From: Spirometra erinaceieuropaei
Taxonomy: Eukaryota > Platyhelminthes > Cestoda > Diphyllobothriidea > Diphyllobothriidae
Reading direction: 5' to 3'
Length of the DNA: 64,000 bases
Assembly (NCBI GenBank): GCA_902702965.1
Contig: CACRXP010000976.1
Location: 143,219 to 207,218, forward strand
The notes under the pieces were generated by a model. That model worked only from the letters and a program-made list of their open reading frames with translations, made no database searches and was not told where the DNA came from. Position numbers and translations under genes: made by a program. Below are positions 1-11,559 of this stretch, piece after piece; position 1 is the stretch's first letter, and each line of letters starts with the position of its first letter.

Positions 1-3000
1 TCTCTTGCCATATTCTTATAGCAAAATAATTAAAATAACTTGACACATTTGGCTTTGACATGGATAAAGCATGGAGAGCTTTATTTCTATGGGTTTTTCT
101 CTTAAAGCATGTCAGAATTATGACAGACGCAGACACTTGCTGTTGCATGTATTACTTTGGACCTCGTTGGGATTTGAAATTGCAACATTATCATAATCAT
201 GCGTTTCAACAATTCGTCAGATTAGTTAGATCAGCTAATGTGTACGCAAGCGCAGCATGACCAAATGACAGGCTGTACTTTGCGAATCAGAGATGAGATA
301 TTGAGACAATATTTGCCTCCCTGCGGCAATTATTTTACTGCGACATAATTGGTGACGTTTGACAATATCGCCAATGAAAACAGGAGATTTTGTTTTTATG
401 AATATCTACCTAATGTCATATAACGGACTTGGATTCTACTTAATAGATCGTATATTTATGGAATCGACGACGCCATTGGAAGTGGACTTGCTACATTTCT
501 GTTTTATCTTTCACGATTTTTTCTCCCAAAATCGAGGGAAAAATAAATCCTGCTCACTGTCTCAACGCTCCCCATCACAATTGCTTGTTCGCAAAATGAC
601 CCCCTTATCAGATATATTGTCTTTAAATTGAAAAGTTCAAGTGATTTGTGATTGAAAGCGTCTATTTGCACTGACCTACCTAATCATAAAACAAATGTAC
701 AGGCGTTTTTACAGAAACGGTTAAAATAACGAAGTTAATGATGTCCGTCTTACGCAGTTGTCTCATGAGTCGTTTAGGTGGCCACGTTATAGGTGTCCAT
801 CGCTCCAGGGTGGACCGACGCGTCGATCTGGGCTGCGAATGTGCGTTGATGAACAAACATGATTAAAATCTCGGCAAAAGCGCCTTCTTTTGTTGGCGTA
901 ATACATCAAATATACGATCCTCATGAACGCGTTTTTGAAGATAAATTAGTGAATAGCTATAAAAAATCCCCGAAAGTTAAACAAGTGAATTATTTTACAT
1001 GGTTAAGAATTTATGAACAAGAGAAAAGACTTTTTACGTTAATCCCTACATGGCATGGTCTAGCTCCGCTTCATAAACACTGTTATTTGGCGAAATAGCA
1101 AAAAACAACTGTGTAATGCAGGAATGTTTTAACAAATACTTGTGATGAGTTGTATATATTTCTCTGGGATTCGATAATCTTGAAATTATAGAATACGGGG
1201 ATTGGATGAAAAATAAAGTGATTTTTCTCGAGATGCGAACTGAGGTCGCATTTAGGCTAGAATTTTCACGAGGGACTACTAGTTAGTTGAAGTATTTATA
1301 GTCTGTTTACGAATAGGTTGAGAGGGAGGTAAAGCAATACGTTACAGGAGCATTAAAAGGAAGCTGATGGACCAGAAAAAACGCAGACGAGCGCAGGAAA
1401 CGAAAGTCAACGAAATCCGCATAAAAGAAATAAAATAGGCAGATTCCCTGCAACCAACCCTTTTCTCAACCGCCATTAATCCGCCTAAATTTTGCTCAGA
1501 CGTTCTTGTTTACGGAGAGTGCGTTTTTGGAATAATATCTTATATCCAAAAACAGCAAGTGAACTAACTCCGCTTGCAATATCGTTCTTTTAACGGCTTT
1601 CTTCGCACGCTTTTCTGGCGCCGAATTATTGAAAAATAAACGCTATTGCAGGGCAAAAATATCCCTCTGTGTCTAACTTCTTTTGCATAAAAGGCATAAT
1701 GTGCCCTTACTCCATTACCCTTTTCGCGTAGAAAATAGCAATTATAGTGGCTTGAGCGGCAATTAGCCTTTTCCTTCCATACATCACTGACGTGACGGTA
1801 TAATTAGGGACTGGAAGTCATTGACTCCCTCGCTGTCATTTCAAAGCTAGTAAACTGGCATTACTTATAGAAAAGCAACTGTTTATGCCATCAAAAATCA
1901 AATTAAAAGGTCTATAATTTGAAAAAGATTCTTCCACACTTTCAGTCTTCTAAGTTTTGGCAATTTTCAAAAAGCCAACTATGGTATCCACAAAGGCAAA
2001 TGCATCAAAATTTAAGCCCTGTTCGTCCATAATGCAACCATTTGTTTGAACCTTGATTTAGTTTTTGCACTGGACTACAAGTTTAAATGATCGGTTTGAT
2101 TATGCTGTAGCAGTGAAACTGCTGCTTCTAGCGTTCGCAAAATCAGATCCCTAGCTGACTCATTTTCGGCATGCTAAAACCCTCCATATTACTTCTTCTA
2201 GGGAAAGAGAGAGCTCCCTCTAATTCAGCTTCTAAGACCACATCACCATTCAGAATCCGTGCATTCCCGAGCATTTCTGTTCAGATTTGCACAAAATTAG
2301 GTGCTATTTGCTTCCTATACAATGAAATTTGAGGGTGTTATAACTGTTGGATATTGCAGTTTCCGTTTGTCATATCGATCTGCATGTCATCAACAGTTTT
2401 CACTGGAATTTTTATCTCCCCTCCGTGTGCATAAAAAGTACAGACTGTCATAGGATTTGAACAGTAGTCCTCCAACAAATCGGACATAGTAGCCACTTCG
2501 AATTTATTTGCGAAATTTCGTTTACTAAAGACAATAGCAGTATAATGATGGCTATGCTTCAGGCCTCCAAAATGATGAAAAGTGCGGATATGGTCCTCTG
2601 AATGCAAATAACTCCCTGAATGCTCTTTTCTGGACGTCGAAACTTGCAGGTTTTGGCTTGTCTTCTTAAAAATTTCGTGAGTTTATCGACACGGTCTATT
2701 TGTTTTAAATCCGTACACTTTCTGAGTTCGCATGTTAATTTCCCTACTCTTAGATTTATTGCCGAACTATGTTTAATTTCAATGCTTCTTCCAAGTTCAG
2801 TTTTTGACTCGTTTTTCAAGGGGAACTATCGTATCACAAAATGATTTTCAGTCGTGGACTTTCTATACTAGTTGATGGCATTCTAAATAGGCAAACGCTT
2901 AGTTATTTATTGGAAAATACGAACTTGTCAAACGGGACAACCAGGAGCGGTAGGCTTTTGCTCACCTTTAAACCATAGCATTCGGAGGATTTTAGTTGAA

Positions 3001-3620
3001 CATATTGAGTACGTAGACTAAAACAATATTTTTGTCTTGATTTAATATACTAATTTACAAAAACGTCTATGTCAATCATGGGTCGCATGGCATATTGCTG
3101 ACTGGCATCGGAGAAGTCCTTTGAATTTGCCTGCAAAAGTGAGTGGAAAGGAACAAAAAGGAACAGTTAGGCGAAATAGACAGGGCGAATAACCTCAAAC
3201 AATATCATTCACGAGCTTGACGACGGACACAAATGCCGCAAATGGGTTGATCCGCGACCCAGTACCACGACTCTTTGTAAGATCGCAAGAGCTAGGCAAA
3301 TGTGTCTGTCGATTCTAGTTTCTCTTCTCTCAAATAGTCTATCTTGAGCATTAATTAACATTAGACATGTCTTGAACAAAACTTGCTAGCAAAACCAACG
3401 CTGAAATTCTGCCCTAAACTTTGAGTAATCAGTGTATAGGAAAAGTATCTTCGTCGCATGATCATTCTGTGTTCCTGTAACCTAGCCCACAGTTTGCGTT
3501 ATGTTTAGCCTGCATAGTTGTTGGGGTTGGCGCCTGAACGAAAGGATTCAGATGTGAGTCGTTTCGGTTTGAGATGCCTTGGCCTGAAGAGTGTCCATGT
3601 TAGATTAAGGCACTGCCGGA
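1..3620. other. Noncoding stretch, no gene recognised
   Basis: AT-leaning sequence with only short open frames (at most about 90 codons) on both strands, none with a recognisable domain, codon pattern or convincing splice sites. Overlapping open frames lie on both strands near 2,560-2,840, as chance would give. A short GC-richer patch near 770-850 has no identifiable content. I see no transposon ends here. Confidence 0.6.
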
Positions 3621-3960
3621 ATTGAACGCTTCTAACCTGAGGCGCGGCATTTAGGCACCAACAACATCAACACGCATCTGGACTTTCCTGTGGCCTATGC
3701 GATCTTGCGTCGCCACATGTAAAAAGGCCGAGTCAAGACGGTTACACCGAAGCTTAAAAAATCGGGCGTTGCGACGGACTCACCTGAAGAGGAAACGGAG
3801 TGCTTAACGCCCCAAAATCAAGGTGTCACAGGCGAACGTCAAGCCGCAGAAGCACCTGCCAAAAGGATGATACAGCGCAATAAATAACTGACCAGTTAAA
3901 AATTGACTAATTTGACCGGCCAATTGAAATTCTGTTTGATTTTTGGTCTTAAAAGCTTAA
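3621..3960 (+). mobile_element. Penelope-like element, decayed 3' remnant (copy A)
   Basis: The stretch 3,625-3,730 aligns by eye with the end of the GIY-YIG endonuclease of the copies near 7.4 and 61.6 kb. It keeps the diagnostic tail reading roughly N-I-N-T-H-L-D-F-P-V-A-Y, matching the family ending I-N-R-H-L-D-L-P-A. Downstream, blocks around 3,729-3,750 and 3,903-3,948 match the 3' untranslated region of copy B at about 7,545-7,565 and 7,741-7,780, so the 3' region is retained. The endonuclease core, the linker and the reverse transcriptase are absent. It is an old 5'-truncated insertion, not functional. No target duplication was found. Confidence 0.7.
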
Positions 3961-6520
3961 AATATAGACTGCTGATTTGGCGGTCTGAGACGTCAGCGAC
4001 ATTACAAATCTGTTTCGGTAAACAACTTTTCCTTGTCAGATTATCGCCCCGGAACTCTGGTCTTTGCAAACCCGAGCCATTGTCCCACGGACGTCGTCAT
4101 CAAATGCGACACAGGGACGCCCCCGAGGCAGTAGGTTCAGTTCAAGATAAGGAAATCAACCGGCTGTAGGGGCAGAAAACTCGCTGATTCGCAAATTCCC
4201 CATAAATAAGTGTTTATTTTGTTTTTTTCCGAACAATCGTATCAATTAATAATTTTCCTTGTGATGTAAACAGCATTTTCCTTTATCATAGGGAAGAATC
4301 CTGAGTCGCATATTTCCTCACTGAACAGAATTCACTATTTGTCCACGTAAACAGTGGGACCTTTTGTGGTTACAAAATGGAGGAAAATCTGGCAATGACC
4401 TGGGAGTTAAAAAACCTTACTTAAACAATTCTGAACGTTTTGATAGTTTTATGTCGAGGTAACCTGACGAAGTTTGACACCGAAGTTGAATGAAAAGTAC
4501 ACGAAGATATGCATAACCTGAAATGTTAGCCCTACAGATGCATCACAGAAGAATCAGGGCTCTCTCACAAGCTTATGCTTTATTCTGACAAAACATTGAT
4601 TTTGCTTATTTTTGGCGGCACATGTTAATATATTGCCCAGCACAATCAAGGATCAAACTAGTGGGCTTAATTTGAACAGTTTTCCTCCATTATGCTGGTC
4701 GCCGAAAAATGATTTGTGCATTCTATTCTCTGTTATCATTTCTGTCTGTACGGAAAGCGCATTCTGAGAACGAGTGCTTTTGATCTTTCAGAGAAAGCAC
4801 AGACTCCCAGTAATTACATGATCCTTCCTTTGCAATGAATAATTAATTTTTCTAAGAAAATCTTAACAAACCATTCAGTAGCAGCAACGATGCCTACGTG
4901 CATACAGCAGGGACCTCTCTCATGATACCTGATGACAGAATGTGAAATAAAAATTTCAGTCTTACTGAACGTTGAACTTCTCACTTGCCTGTCCAGCCCC
5001 TCCAAAAATAGGCCTTTCCAATGCAGAAAATGTGACCATGTAATTTTATCAAGCACAGTGTGTGCGAATGAATGCAAAAATGGCCGTTGCGATATATTCA
5101 GGCCATTTTCTATGCTAATGCCTGTTCTAGACGTCATTGTCACAAATGAGTACGTTTAGTTTTGCGAGGAGACTAGTTTTCCCTCAAAAAGTTCTACGAA
5201 ACGGAGTCTGCCGCATGGCTTTTATGTCCAATGCTAACCGTAGGAATCAGTTTGCAATCATAGGGGTTGTCTTTGGAAGACTGGAAGTTTATCTATTTTA
5301 AAGAGTCAGGATAGCAAATCTGCACGACTTAGTGGCCTAAAGTGCAGTAATAACGCATACAGGCAATTATTCGTTTACATTGACTGAAATTGACCTATCA
5401 TTTGGAAAGTTTTGTCCCGAAACAAACGAAACTTCCGCCGAATGGCTAATTTCAGCTTTGAGCATATAAAACATTGTTTTTCATGTGGTATGGTTTCTGG
5501 GCATGCACAATTTAGGAATGGAACAAGCAAAGCACTAACAGTTTCAGTATAATATCAATATTTATATGGCTACTCTGTCACACATTCTCAATCGTAGGGC
5601 GCAGTCTACAAACAAGCAGGGAGAAAAAAATAGAGACGATATAAAGCGAAAGTCATGCTCTTTCGTTTGCGGTGAAAAACATCCGTACTTATTGACGCCG
5701 TGATAAAAAAGTTAAAAGTGCAAATTTTTTTCTTAATTTCACCACGTATAAAATGAAATAAACAGACGCCGTTCAACGCAGTATGGCAGTAAAGCACTCG
5801 ATAACATGATAATTGATTAAAAAAAGTATTTTTAATTGACTGAAAATATATTCGTTGTTGATTTTTTTATTAAAAATTAATTTTATTCGACAATGGGGTC
5901 TTTTTTTGGGTAATTGTTTAAATGTAACCATAAAAATCTTTATCAGGAAAAATACTTTAGTACACAGTGCTTTAGTAAATGCCTTTGAGAGGTATCTTGT
6001 CTTAAAGTTCTGCATGAGAATATTTAAAATAGCTGTCTTTATGGACAGTCGACAGAAAAAATTGAAAATCATGAAATATTCAGCGATATTTTAAGGCTGA
6101 TCTCAGCATAACCCAGAACAATGAAAAAGTGCAAATCAATTTCACAAAAGAAACATCCTCATTATGTACACAAAATAGTATGGTTAAGATTACGCCTATC
6201 ATTTTTACTTACATTTTGTAGTCATTGACCCGCCTGGCAACATGTGACTTTGTGAAAACCCATGATCTTATGGCATCTCTATTGACGAAATGAAGCAAAA
6301 TCCTGCTCATCTTATTTGGTCGCATTTCAATCTTCAAAGGCATAAAAAATGCAACGGATCGCCAAAAAACCGTTTTGGGATGTAAACTCAGAATTTAGGC
6401 TTTTACAAAGCGCTATACCTGAAATTACGCCAATCCTCAAAAGATATTTAAGTGTAAAATTCATTAAATGGTTACTTTCCAAAGGATTTTTTTACGGTAT
6501 TGCCTAAAATAACATTTCAC
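3961..6520. other. Noncoding stretch, no gene recognised
   Basis: No supported gene. About 3,960-4,190 may hold further diverged 3' sequence of PLE copy A, since it is GC-richer than its flanks, but it no longer aligns clearly to copy B. About 5,600-6,100 is strongly AT-rich with opposite-strand open frames that look like low-complexity artefacts. Confidence 0.5.
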
Positions 6521-6539
6521 AGTTGGCGGACAAATGTGT

Positions 6540-6860
6540 GAACAAATCAAATGCACACCCATGGGCTCCCCCATATCAGGGCTGATTGCTGATGTGGTCA
6601 TTCGACGGACAGAATACCTGATGTTCACCAATTATAAACCAAACGTCTAAACTCGCTGCGTCGATGACACTTTCGCCATCAACATATCGCCTGACGTGGA
6701 GCACCTTTATGAATTAATGAACTCGGCTGACCCGAATATCCAATTCACGTTGGGAAGTGAAACAAACAACCAAGTCCCCTTCCTTGATGTCCTTGTGCGT
6801 CGGTGTGCAACTGGACAATTTCAAACTACCGTTTTCAAATTACCGTTTTCAGAGGAGGCA
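6540..6860 (+). pseudogene. PLE reverse transcriptase fragment (copy B)
   Basis: One frame reads through the RT signature C-T-P-M-G-S-P-I-S-G-L-I-A at about 6,552-6,590, then reaches the catalytic motif C-V-D-D-T-F at 6,657-6,674, where the two aspartates bind the metal ions. A later F-L-D-V-L-V (about 6,780-6,797) is the conserved block downstream of the palm in PLEs. Two residues before the catalytic box, TAA at 6,648-6,650 replaces a position that I believe is usually tryptophan, and Cys stands where most PLEs have Tyr (YVDD). After about 6,860 the reading continues in another frame through the linker (N-H-P-L-S-H-K-R). The fragment is dead: it lacks the N-terminal half and carries a stop at the active site. 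Confidence 0.85.
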
Positions 6861-7161
6861 CCAACACAAGAAAAAAACTAAACTTCAACAGCAATCACCC
6901 CCTCTCACACAAACGTATCCGTGTCCCTGCTCTTTTCTAAAGAGTTGAAACAAACTGCAGCACATTAGCCGACAAAGCGTGGAACGACCGTACCTTCATG
7001 ACCTCTTTCGGGCCAACGGGTACTCAAGGTACTTCATCAAACAAAGAAAGCCCCAAATTAACCAACGACGTCCGTAAAAGGAACAACTCGAAGTGTAGAA
7101 GGCTATTACTTACATATAAAGAGTCTCCGAGGCAGTTTTACGTCTGTCAGAGCCATCCAGA

Positions 7162-7455
7162 GTGGACATTGTCCATCGACACGAGGCAACAATTCATCGC
7201 CGTTTGATGCAACCCAAAGACATACTGCCACCTACTGAAAACTCAGCAGTTGTCTATCAAACACCTCGTAACGATGGAGCCCGCAACTACGCTGGGGAAA
7301 CCGGACGGAAATTGCCGACCCGCCTACATGAGCACAAGCCGGCAACTCGAAGATTAGAATCAAGCTCACAGCTTTCGACTGGCTACAGTGTTGACTTCCA
7401 AGGAGCACCTGTCTTAGGCCGGGGCACCTCAAGGACAGAGCGTCTCACACTTTAG
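7162..7455 (+). pseudogene. PLE GIY-YIG endonuclease fragment (copy B)
   Basis: The frame begins in the conserved approach to the endonuclease (L-M-Q-P-K-D, then S-A-V-V-Y) and runs into N-Y-A-G-E-T-G-R-K-L and R-L-H-E-H. These correspond to the GIY and YIG strands, the catalytic arginine and the conserved Glu-His of PLE endonucleases, which nick the target DNA to prime reverse transcription. An alanine replaces the usual Val/Ile in the YIG motif. The frame ends at a TAG around 7,453 in the segment normally reading L-E-A-W. Downstream codons still spell an I-N-R-H-L-D-L-P-A-A-Y-like end at about 7,479-7,512. Inactive copy. Confidence 0.85.
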
Positions 7456-8099
7456 GCTTAGTATTCCGACGCCAACTCTATCAACAGGCATCTAGACCTT
7501 CCTGCGGCCTATAGTGGCCTACGTCACTGCATACATCATGTCCAAGTAAAGACGGTGACACGAAGCCCAGGAATACCGAGCAAACTCGGTCCGTCGACTA
7601 ATTCACACAAAAAGGGAGCACAAACGCAACCGACACTAATTGAGGTGACGAACATAGCACAGAAGGCCACTAACACTCAAAAACTACGATCCAAAGGCCA
7701 AGGCGACGAAAAGAGAAAAAAAATCGATTACTCCAAAGTCAACTAATTGGGCCGTCTATTCAAAATTCTGGTCGATTTTTGCCGTAGACGCTTCGATAAT
7801 GAGGAGCCGATCAAGCTTCCTTGATCCGGTGAGCACTTTACTTTTTTCAAATTATCGATCCGGATCTCCTAATTGTGCTACCCTGAGAAAGATTGCTGTT
7901 TTGATGTCACATGTTCTTTGGGTTTTTTGTGGACAGACTTTCCGAACATACTCTACTGAAGTTTACACATTTGCAGCCCTTTTTTGCTTTTTCGGAATTT
8001 TTCGCTTTTATAAGGAAATTCGTATTTCTGACCAGCGTAACATGACTCTTAATGCTTCTTTTATGATCTCGATTCTCTTAAAGTTGTTATTTATTAACA

Positions 8100-9085
8100 T
8101 GATTACTGGGTTTGCGCACTCGTGTCAAGTTGCTACTATCGGAAGAAAACCTGGTCTGGACAATACACGAACTTCGCTAGTTTCGTACCTCTCCAACAAA
8201 AACGGAATCTAGTTAAGTGTTTGGCACAAAGGGCTAGAAAAATTTGTTCAACAGATAGCATCGAAGAGGAACTTAGAAAAATCCAGGACTTGCTTCGCGA
8301 AAATGAGTACCCTGACAGGTTTATTACAAGGAACCTTGCCGAACGACCCGCAAAACCCACCACACTAACCGCCGAAAAGAAAACGTTCCTCAAAGTCCCC
8401 TTCCAAAGAGAAGCTGCGGGTGAACTCCTAAGAAGACGCCTTGACCAGGCTGTCTCGGTGACCTTCCCAGCAGCAAGGGTTCGCATATCATTCTCTACTA
8501 ACCCTATTCTACGCGGGGAAGGCAAGGATAGGCTGCCACCTCAGACCGCCTCAATGTTCATCTTCTCATTCACTTGCTCCTGTGGAGCAGGTTATATGTG
8601 TCGTACGAGTCGGCGCCTTTCCAAAAGAATACGAGAGCACCTTCCCGCATGGCTGGCAAAGGGTGAATTTAGGAGAATAGACAGCGCCATCCTTGCGCAT
8701 GCAGTGGACTCAGGGCATCGTTTGGACCCCCCTGAAGCATTTCGTGTGATTTACAAGGTCTCCTCGAGCTACCCTAAGCTACTGGGCCAGCGCCTGTTAG
8801 CAACAGCAGAAGCGGCCGCCATAAGGTTACGAAAACCGACCCTATGCGCCCAAAAGAACCTTGTTCAGGCTCCGTGCTTACCGTGATCAAAGGTTGACTA
8901 ACCACCTACAACTTTCTGCGCCCTTCCGCGCTTGCCTAGCATGTAATTTAAAACCCAACTTTCATCGATTTTTGTTTCACTCACTGTACCCCGCCCTATG
9001 TAACTGTATTGGCTTGATGAGAATTTACCGAAAGGAACGTTCACTCGCCACTGTCTCTTCTGATTAGCAATCATTCGTATATTTT
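8100..9085 (+). mobile_element. Penelope-like element, second family, 5'-truncated (copy C)
   Basis: It begins abruptly at the RT-endonuclease linker and runs through an intact-looking endonuclease frame to a stop at 8,886, then about 200 bp of 3' sequence. It differs clearly in sequence from copies A, B, E, G and H and belongs with the copies at 28.8 kb (D) and 41.7 kb (F). Near 9,011-9,035 the tail holds a block shared with D, F and the tail at 34.0 kb that resembles a hammerhead ribozyme core. The preceding 250 bp (7,850-8,100) are T-rich and unassigned. Confidence 0.85.
8122..8886 (+). CDS. PLE linker plus GIY-YIG endonuclease, open 254-codon fragment
   Basis: Residues about 8-75 are the PLE linker (R-K-K-T-W-S-G-Q-Y-T, Q-Q-K-R-N-L-V, then E-Y-P-D-R-F-I). 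Residues about 150-240 are the endonuclease: a C-S-C pair of the PLE zinc-finger-like insertion, then G-Y-M-C-R-T-S-R-R-L-S and I-R-E-H-L-P-A-W-L, then a histidine-rich stretch (I-L-A-H-A-V-D-S-G-H) and the end Q-K-N-L-V-Q-A. The position after Y-M, normally glycine in a GIY-YIG fold, is cysteine, which probably spoils activity. No stop or frameshift interrupts 254 codons, unusual among these copies. The open frame reads upstream to about 8,101, so the listed ATG is arbitrary and this is a 5'-truncated piece, not a host gene. Confidence 0.85.
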   Translation: MSSCYYRKKTWSGQYTNFASFVPLQQKRNLVKCLAQRARKICSTDSIEEELRKIQDLLRENEYPDRFITRNLAERPAKPTTLTAEKKTFLKVPFQREAAGELLRRRLDQAVSVTFPAARVRISFSTNPILRGEGKDRLPPQTASMFIFSFTCSCGAGYMCRTSRRLSKRIREHLPAWLAKGEFRRIDSAILAHAVDSGHRLDPPEAFRVIYKVSSSYPKLLGQRLLATAEAAAIRLRKPTLCAQKNLVQAPCLP

Positions 9086-9114
9086 GACACCTTTTATGAG
9101 TAAGCTTACCAATT

Positions 9115-9930
9115 CTATGTCATTTTTAGCCTAGTTTCATAGAATCTTCTACATGGCAACTTGCAATCCGTGCTAACTTCTGGAACATCAAGTCCGGGAA
9201 TATAATGTCCGTGCAACCTGGCACGCAATAATCTGCTTCGCTTTGCTAGAATCAGCTGCTAACAATTCAGAAAAAATGATCGATGCGGTTAAATACATCA
9301 TGGTTTTGACATAAGAAGCGGATTGCAAGTAAAGCAAATCTACTGCCAATCGTTAGTCGTCTGAGTAGGCACTGGCAGTGACGCACTGCGCTGTAAACAG
9401 TATTTGCATAGCGGTCGGCTTTTGCCCAGTACAGATTCCTCAAAGCTAACTGCCTAGATTAAGGGCCTTTGGCATGGGTAGGATCTACGGCGTCGGCAGG
9501 CACTATGTTTTAAGTTCAGCACAATTAAGAATGATGCGGCGTAGGCTTTTCAGAGAAAGGTACTAAAGTAGCTGAAGAAAGGAGCCCCGAAAATGGACGA
9601 TCTTACAATCGTGCTCTGCAAATTGGCTACTAGAGAGGGTTTCTTTTCATCGATGTTTGCTCCATGTCATGAAAACAAAACCATCGTAATCAAGATCGAA
9701 GCAAGTCTAAGGAATGAGTTGGTTCTTCAAATTAGTTGCATGTTTTGTCAGAAATAACTGATCAGAGGATAGTAACTTGTATTGCATTATCTCAAAAAAA
9801 CGCAAACGTAGCAAAGTACCGTGATGCCAGTTAAACATGTTTCAGAGTTATTTAAGACATTTACTATCACTTTTCGGCATGTGTCATATGAAGCAAAACA
9901 GAGCCGACAGCTAATGAATATTTGTTACAG
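9115..9930 (+). repeat. Dispersed unnamed repeat R1, copy 1
   Basis: By eye it aligns base for base over long runs with 19,535-20,370 in direct orientation, and with 49,500-49,850 reversed. Shared landmarks are C-A-T-G-G-C-A-A-C-T-T-G near 9,153 and 19,584, A-T-G-G-T-T-T-T-G-A-C near 9,300 and 19,729, and T-T-C-G-G-C-A-T-G near 9,873 and 20,329. No conserved reading frame is seen. This copy lies outside the big inverted repeat, so R1 is a family and not only part of that duplication. Terminal motifs and class are unknown. Confidence 0.7.
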
Positions 9931-11559
9931 CCGACTTCATCGCTTGGGCATTTTCCTTTGTCTACAAGAGTAATCATGGCGGATGCTAAATTCACCTTGA
10001 AGCAATAGTTTCCCGGAATGAATTTAAAGCAGGCATGGACAGCAGAATTTATTGGAACCAACAGATTTTGCGACGGCCAATCAACTGCAGCCTGTCGTTA
10101 GATGACACAGATGACATGAGAGAAAGGTACAGATGTTTGAACCTTCAGAGAGAAAATCAATATAATACAGCAAGGTCATCGCATGCTGCACGTAGACAAA
10201 TCAATAAAATGGTAACTTGAAAAACGCAATATAGGAAAGGAAATGGGTAAGTTAATACGCCGAGGGATTTCGCTCGCTCGTTTTGTAGGAAATCATGCCT
10301 TTCTTAAATGTATCCTCTAAGAAATGGTATATCTCGACTTTAAATCAGTTTTCCAATCCCCAATGAATTCCTAAATCAAAATTATGTTGCTCTGCGTTTC
10401 AGGTTTTCAAACTACAAATAGTATACGTTTCATGTACAAAAACGTGTTAGTTCTTCTATGTTATTTAGAAGATATTAAGTTTGTCTCGAAATACGGCAGA
10501 AGATCTGGACTGTGCTTTTCAAAGTTATGGATAAGGTCCTGTTTAATAGGTCGTTTTACAGTCTTCAAACTGCACACTTCCTAGTCGTTTTCCGCAGCAG
10601 GAAAATTTTGACATCTCCTTCCCTGCCATTTTTAATTAATCCATCTTTTGGAAATTTTGGTCTGATGATCGCCAGTGCTTTGCCATTTTGCACGTCCATA
10701 GTATTCGCAACTGTGAAGAGTCCCGGGGTGTTAGTAATAATGTTGCCTACAAATGTCTTTCTGTCTGTTTCAGTTGATATATAGTGACCCCGCAAATTCT
10801 TTTGTAATAACCTTAATATCGTTTGCGAGCAAGCAATTAATCACTTCTTGTTGCGCAGTAGCGAGTTAATTCCGAAACCATGAAGCATCTAAAACCTTCT
10901 ATTTTGCTATATAATGACCGCGTATTTTGTAAAAGCAGCCACTGATTTCAAACATGTGTAAAGTGTGTCAGGTAAGACGTCCTAGTTGATTTGTTAGTCC
11001 TTGCCACCATAGCTATTCTATGGTCTCATCGGTGTCTACTTTGCGACCAGTTGACAACTCTACTAGTTCTTTGAACTTCTACTTATCTCGCCTTCTGCCT
11101 TTTTTGACGTCCCTAGCGGGTATGTAAATACAGCCTTTTGTTTTCTACTCGCTTTCCTAATTGTTCAGACACTGCTTTTAGATGAGAGCGGATGCGTGAA
11201 TCCTGACCAAAACATCTCCCACACAGAGCTACATTAAGAAATAGCCAAATTGTTTAACGTCAAACCTTTAGGCAGATTACATCAATGCACTCACGTCCTA
11301 GCAGTTCAAAAGAAATATCTAAAATGACCAGCGGCCTACGGCCAAAGGAAATCACGAGTAGTTTTTTGGTCAGCAAACCATGTTCTTTGAAGGTTTAAAG
11401 CATTTTGAAAAGGTCAGATTGAGAAATATTGTAGCGTGATGCAATGCAAACGGAATAGCAGGAACAAGAGTCACGACGTTTGAGTACCTGGATAAAAAAG
11501 GCAGGTTAGTTGCGGATTCTGTACTTTTAAGCTCCAAACACCATCGCATCAATCGACGT
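9931..11559. other. Noncoding stretch with weak R3 similarity
   Basis: No gene recognised. About 10,330-10,460 weakly resembles the R3 repeat copies at 30,370 and 53,690, with shared blocks such as a G-T-T-T-T-C-C-A-A-T-run and a T-A-C-A-A-A-A-A-C-run. Overlapping short open frames on both strands at 10,510-10,795 carry no recognised domain. Confidence 0.4.

Larger units (their letters stand above)
6521..7850 (+). mobile_element. Penelope-like element, 5'-truncated and degenerate (copy B)
   Basis: In order along the plus strand it holds the second half of a PLE reverse transcriptase, the RT-endonuclease linker, a GIY-YIG endonuclease and a 3' region. PLEs copy themselves by target-primed reverse transcription. 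The order RT-linker-EN is the PLE hallmark and separates them from LINEs, whose endonuclease is N-terminal. The 3' region (7,741-7,840) matches copy A and the terminal repeat of the foldback element near 62 kb, including a shared G-A-G-C-C-G-A motif around 7,803. Stops and frameshifts make this copy inactive. The 5' end falls inside the RT domain. A PLE of another family (copy C) follows on the same strand after about 250 bp. Confidence 0.85.

Noticed and set aside
3783..3800. CTGAAGA followed by GGAAACGG in PLE copy A, resembling a hammerhead core
   Set aside because: There is no room for a stem II between the two parts, and the related copies B and H have nothing similar at this place.
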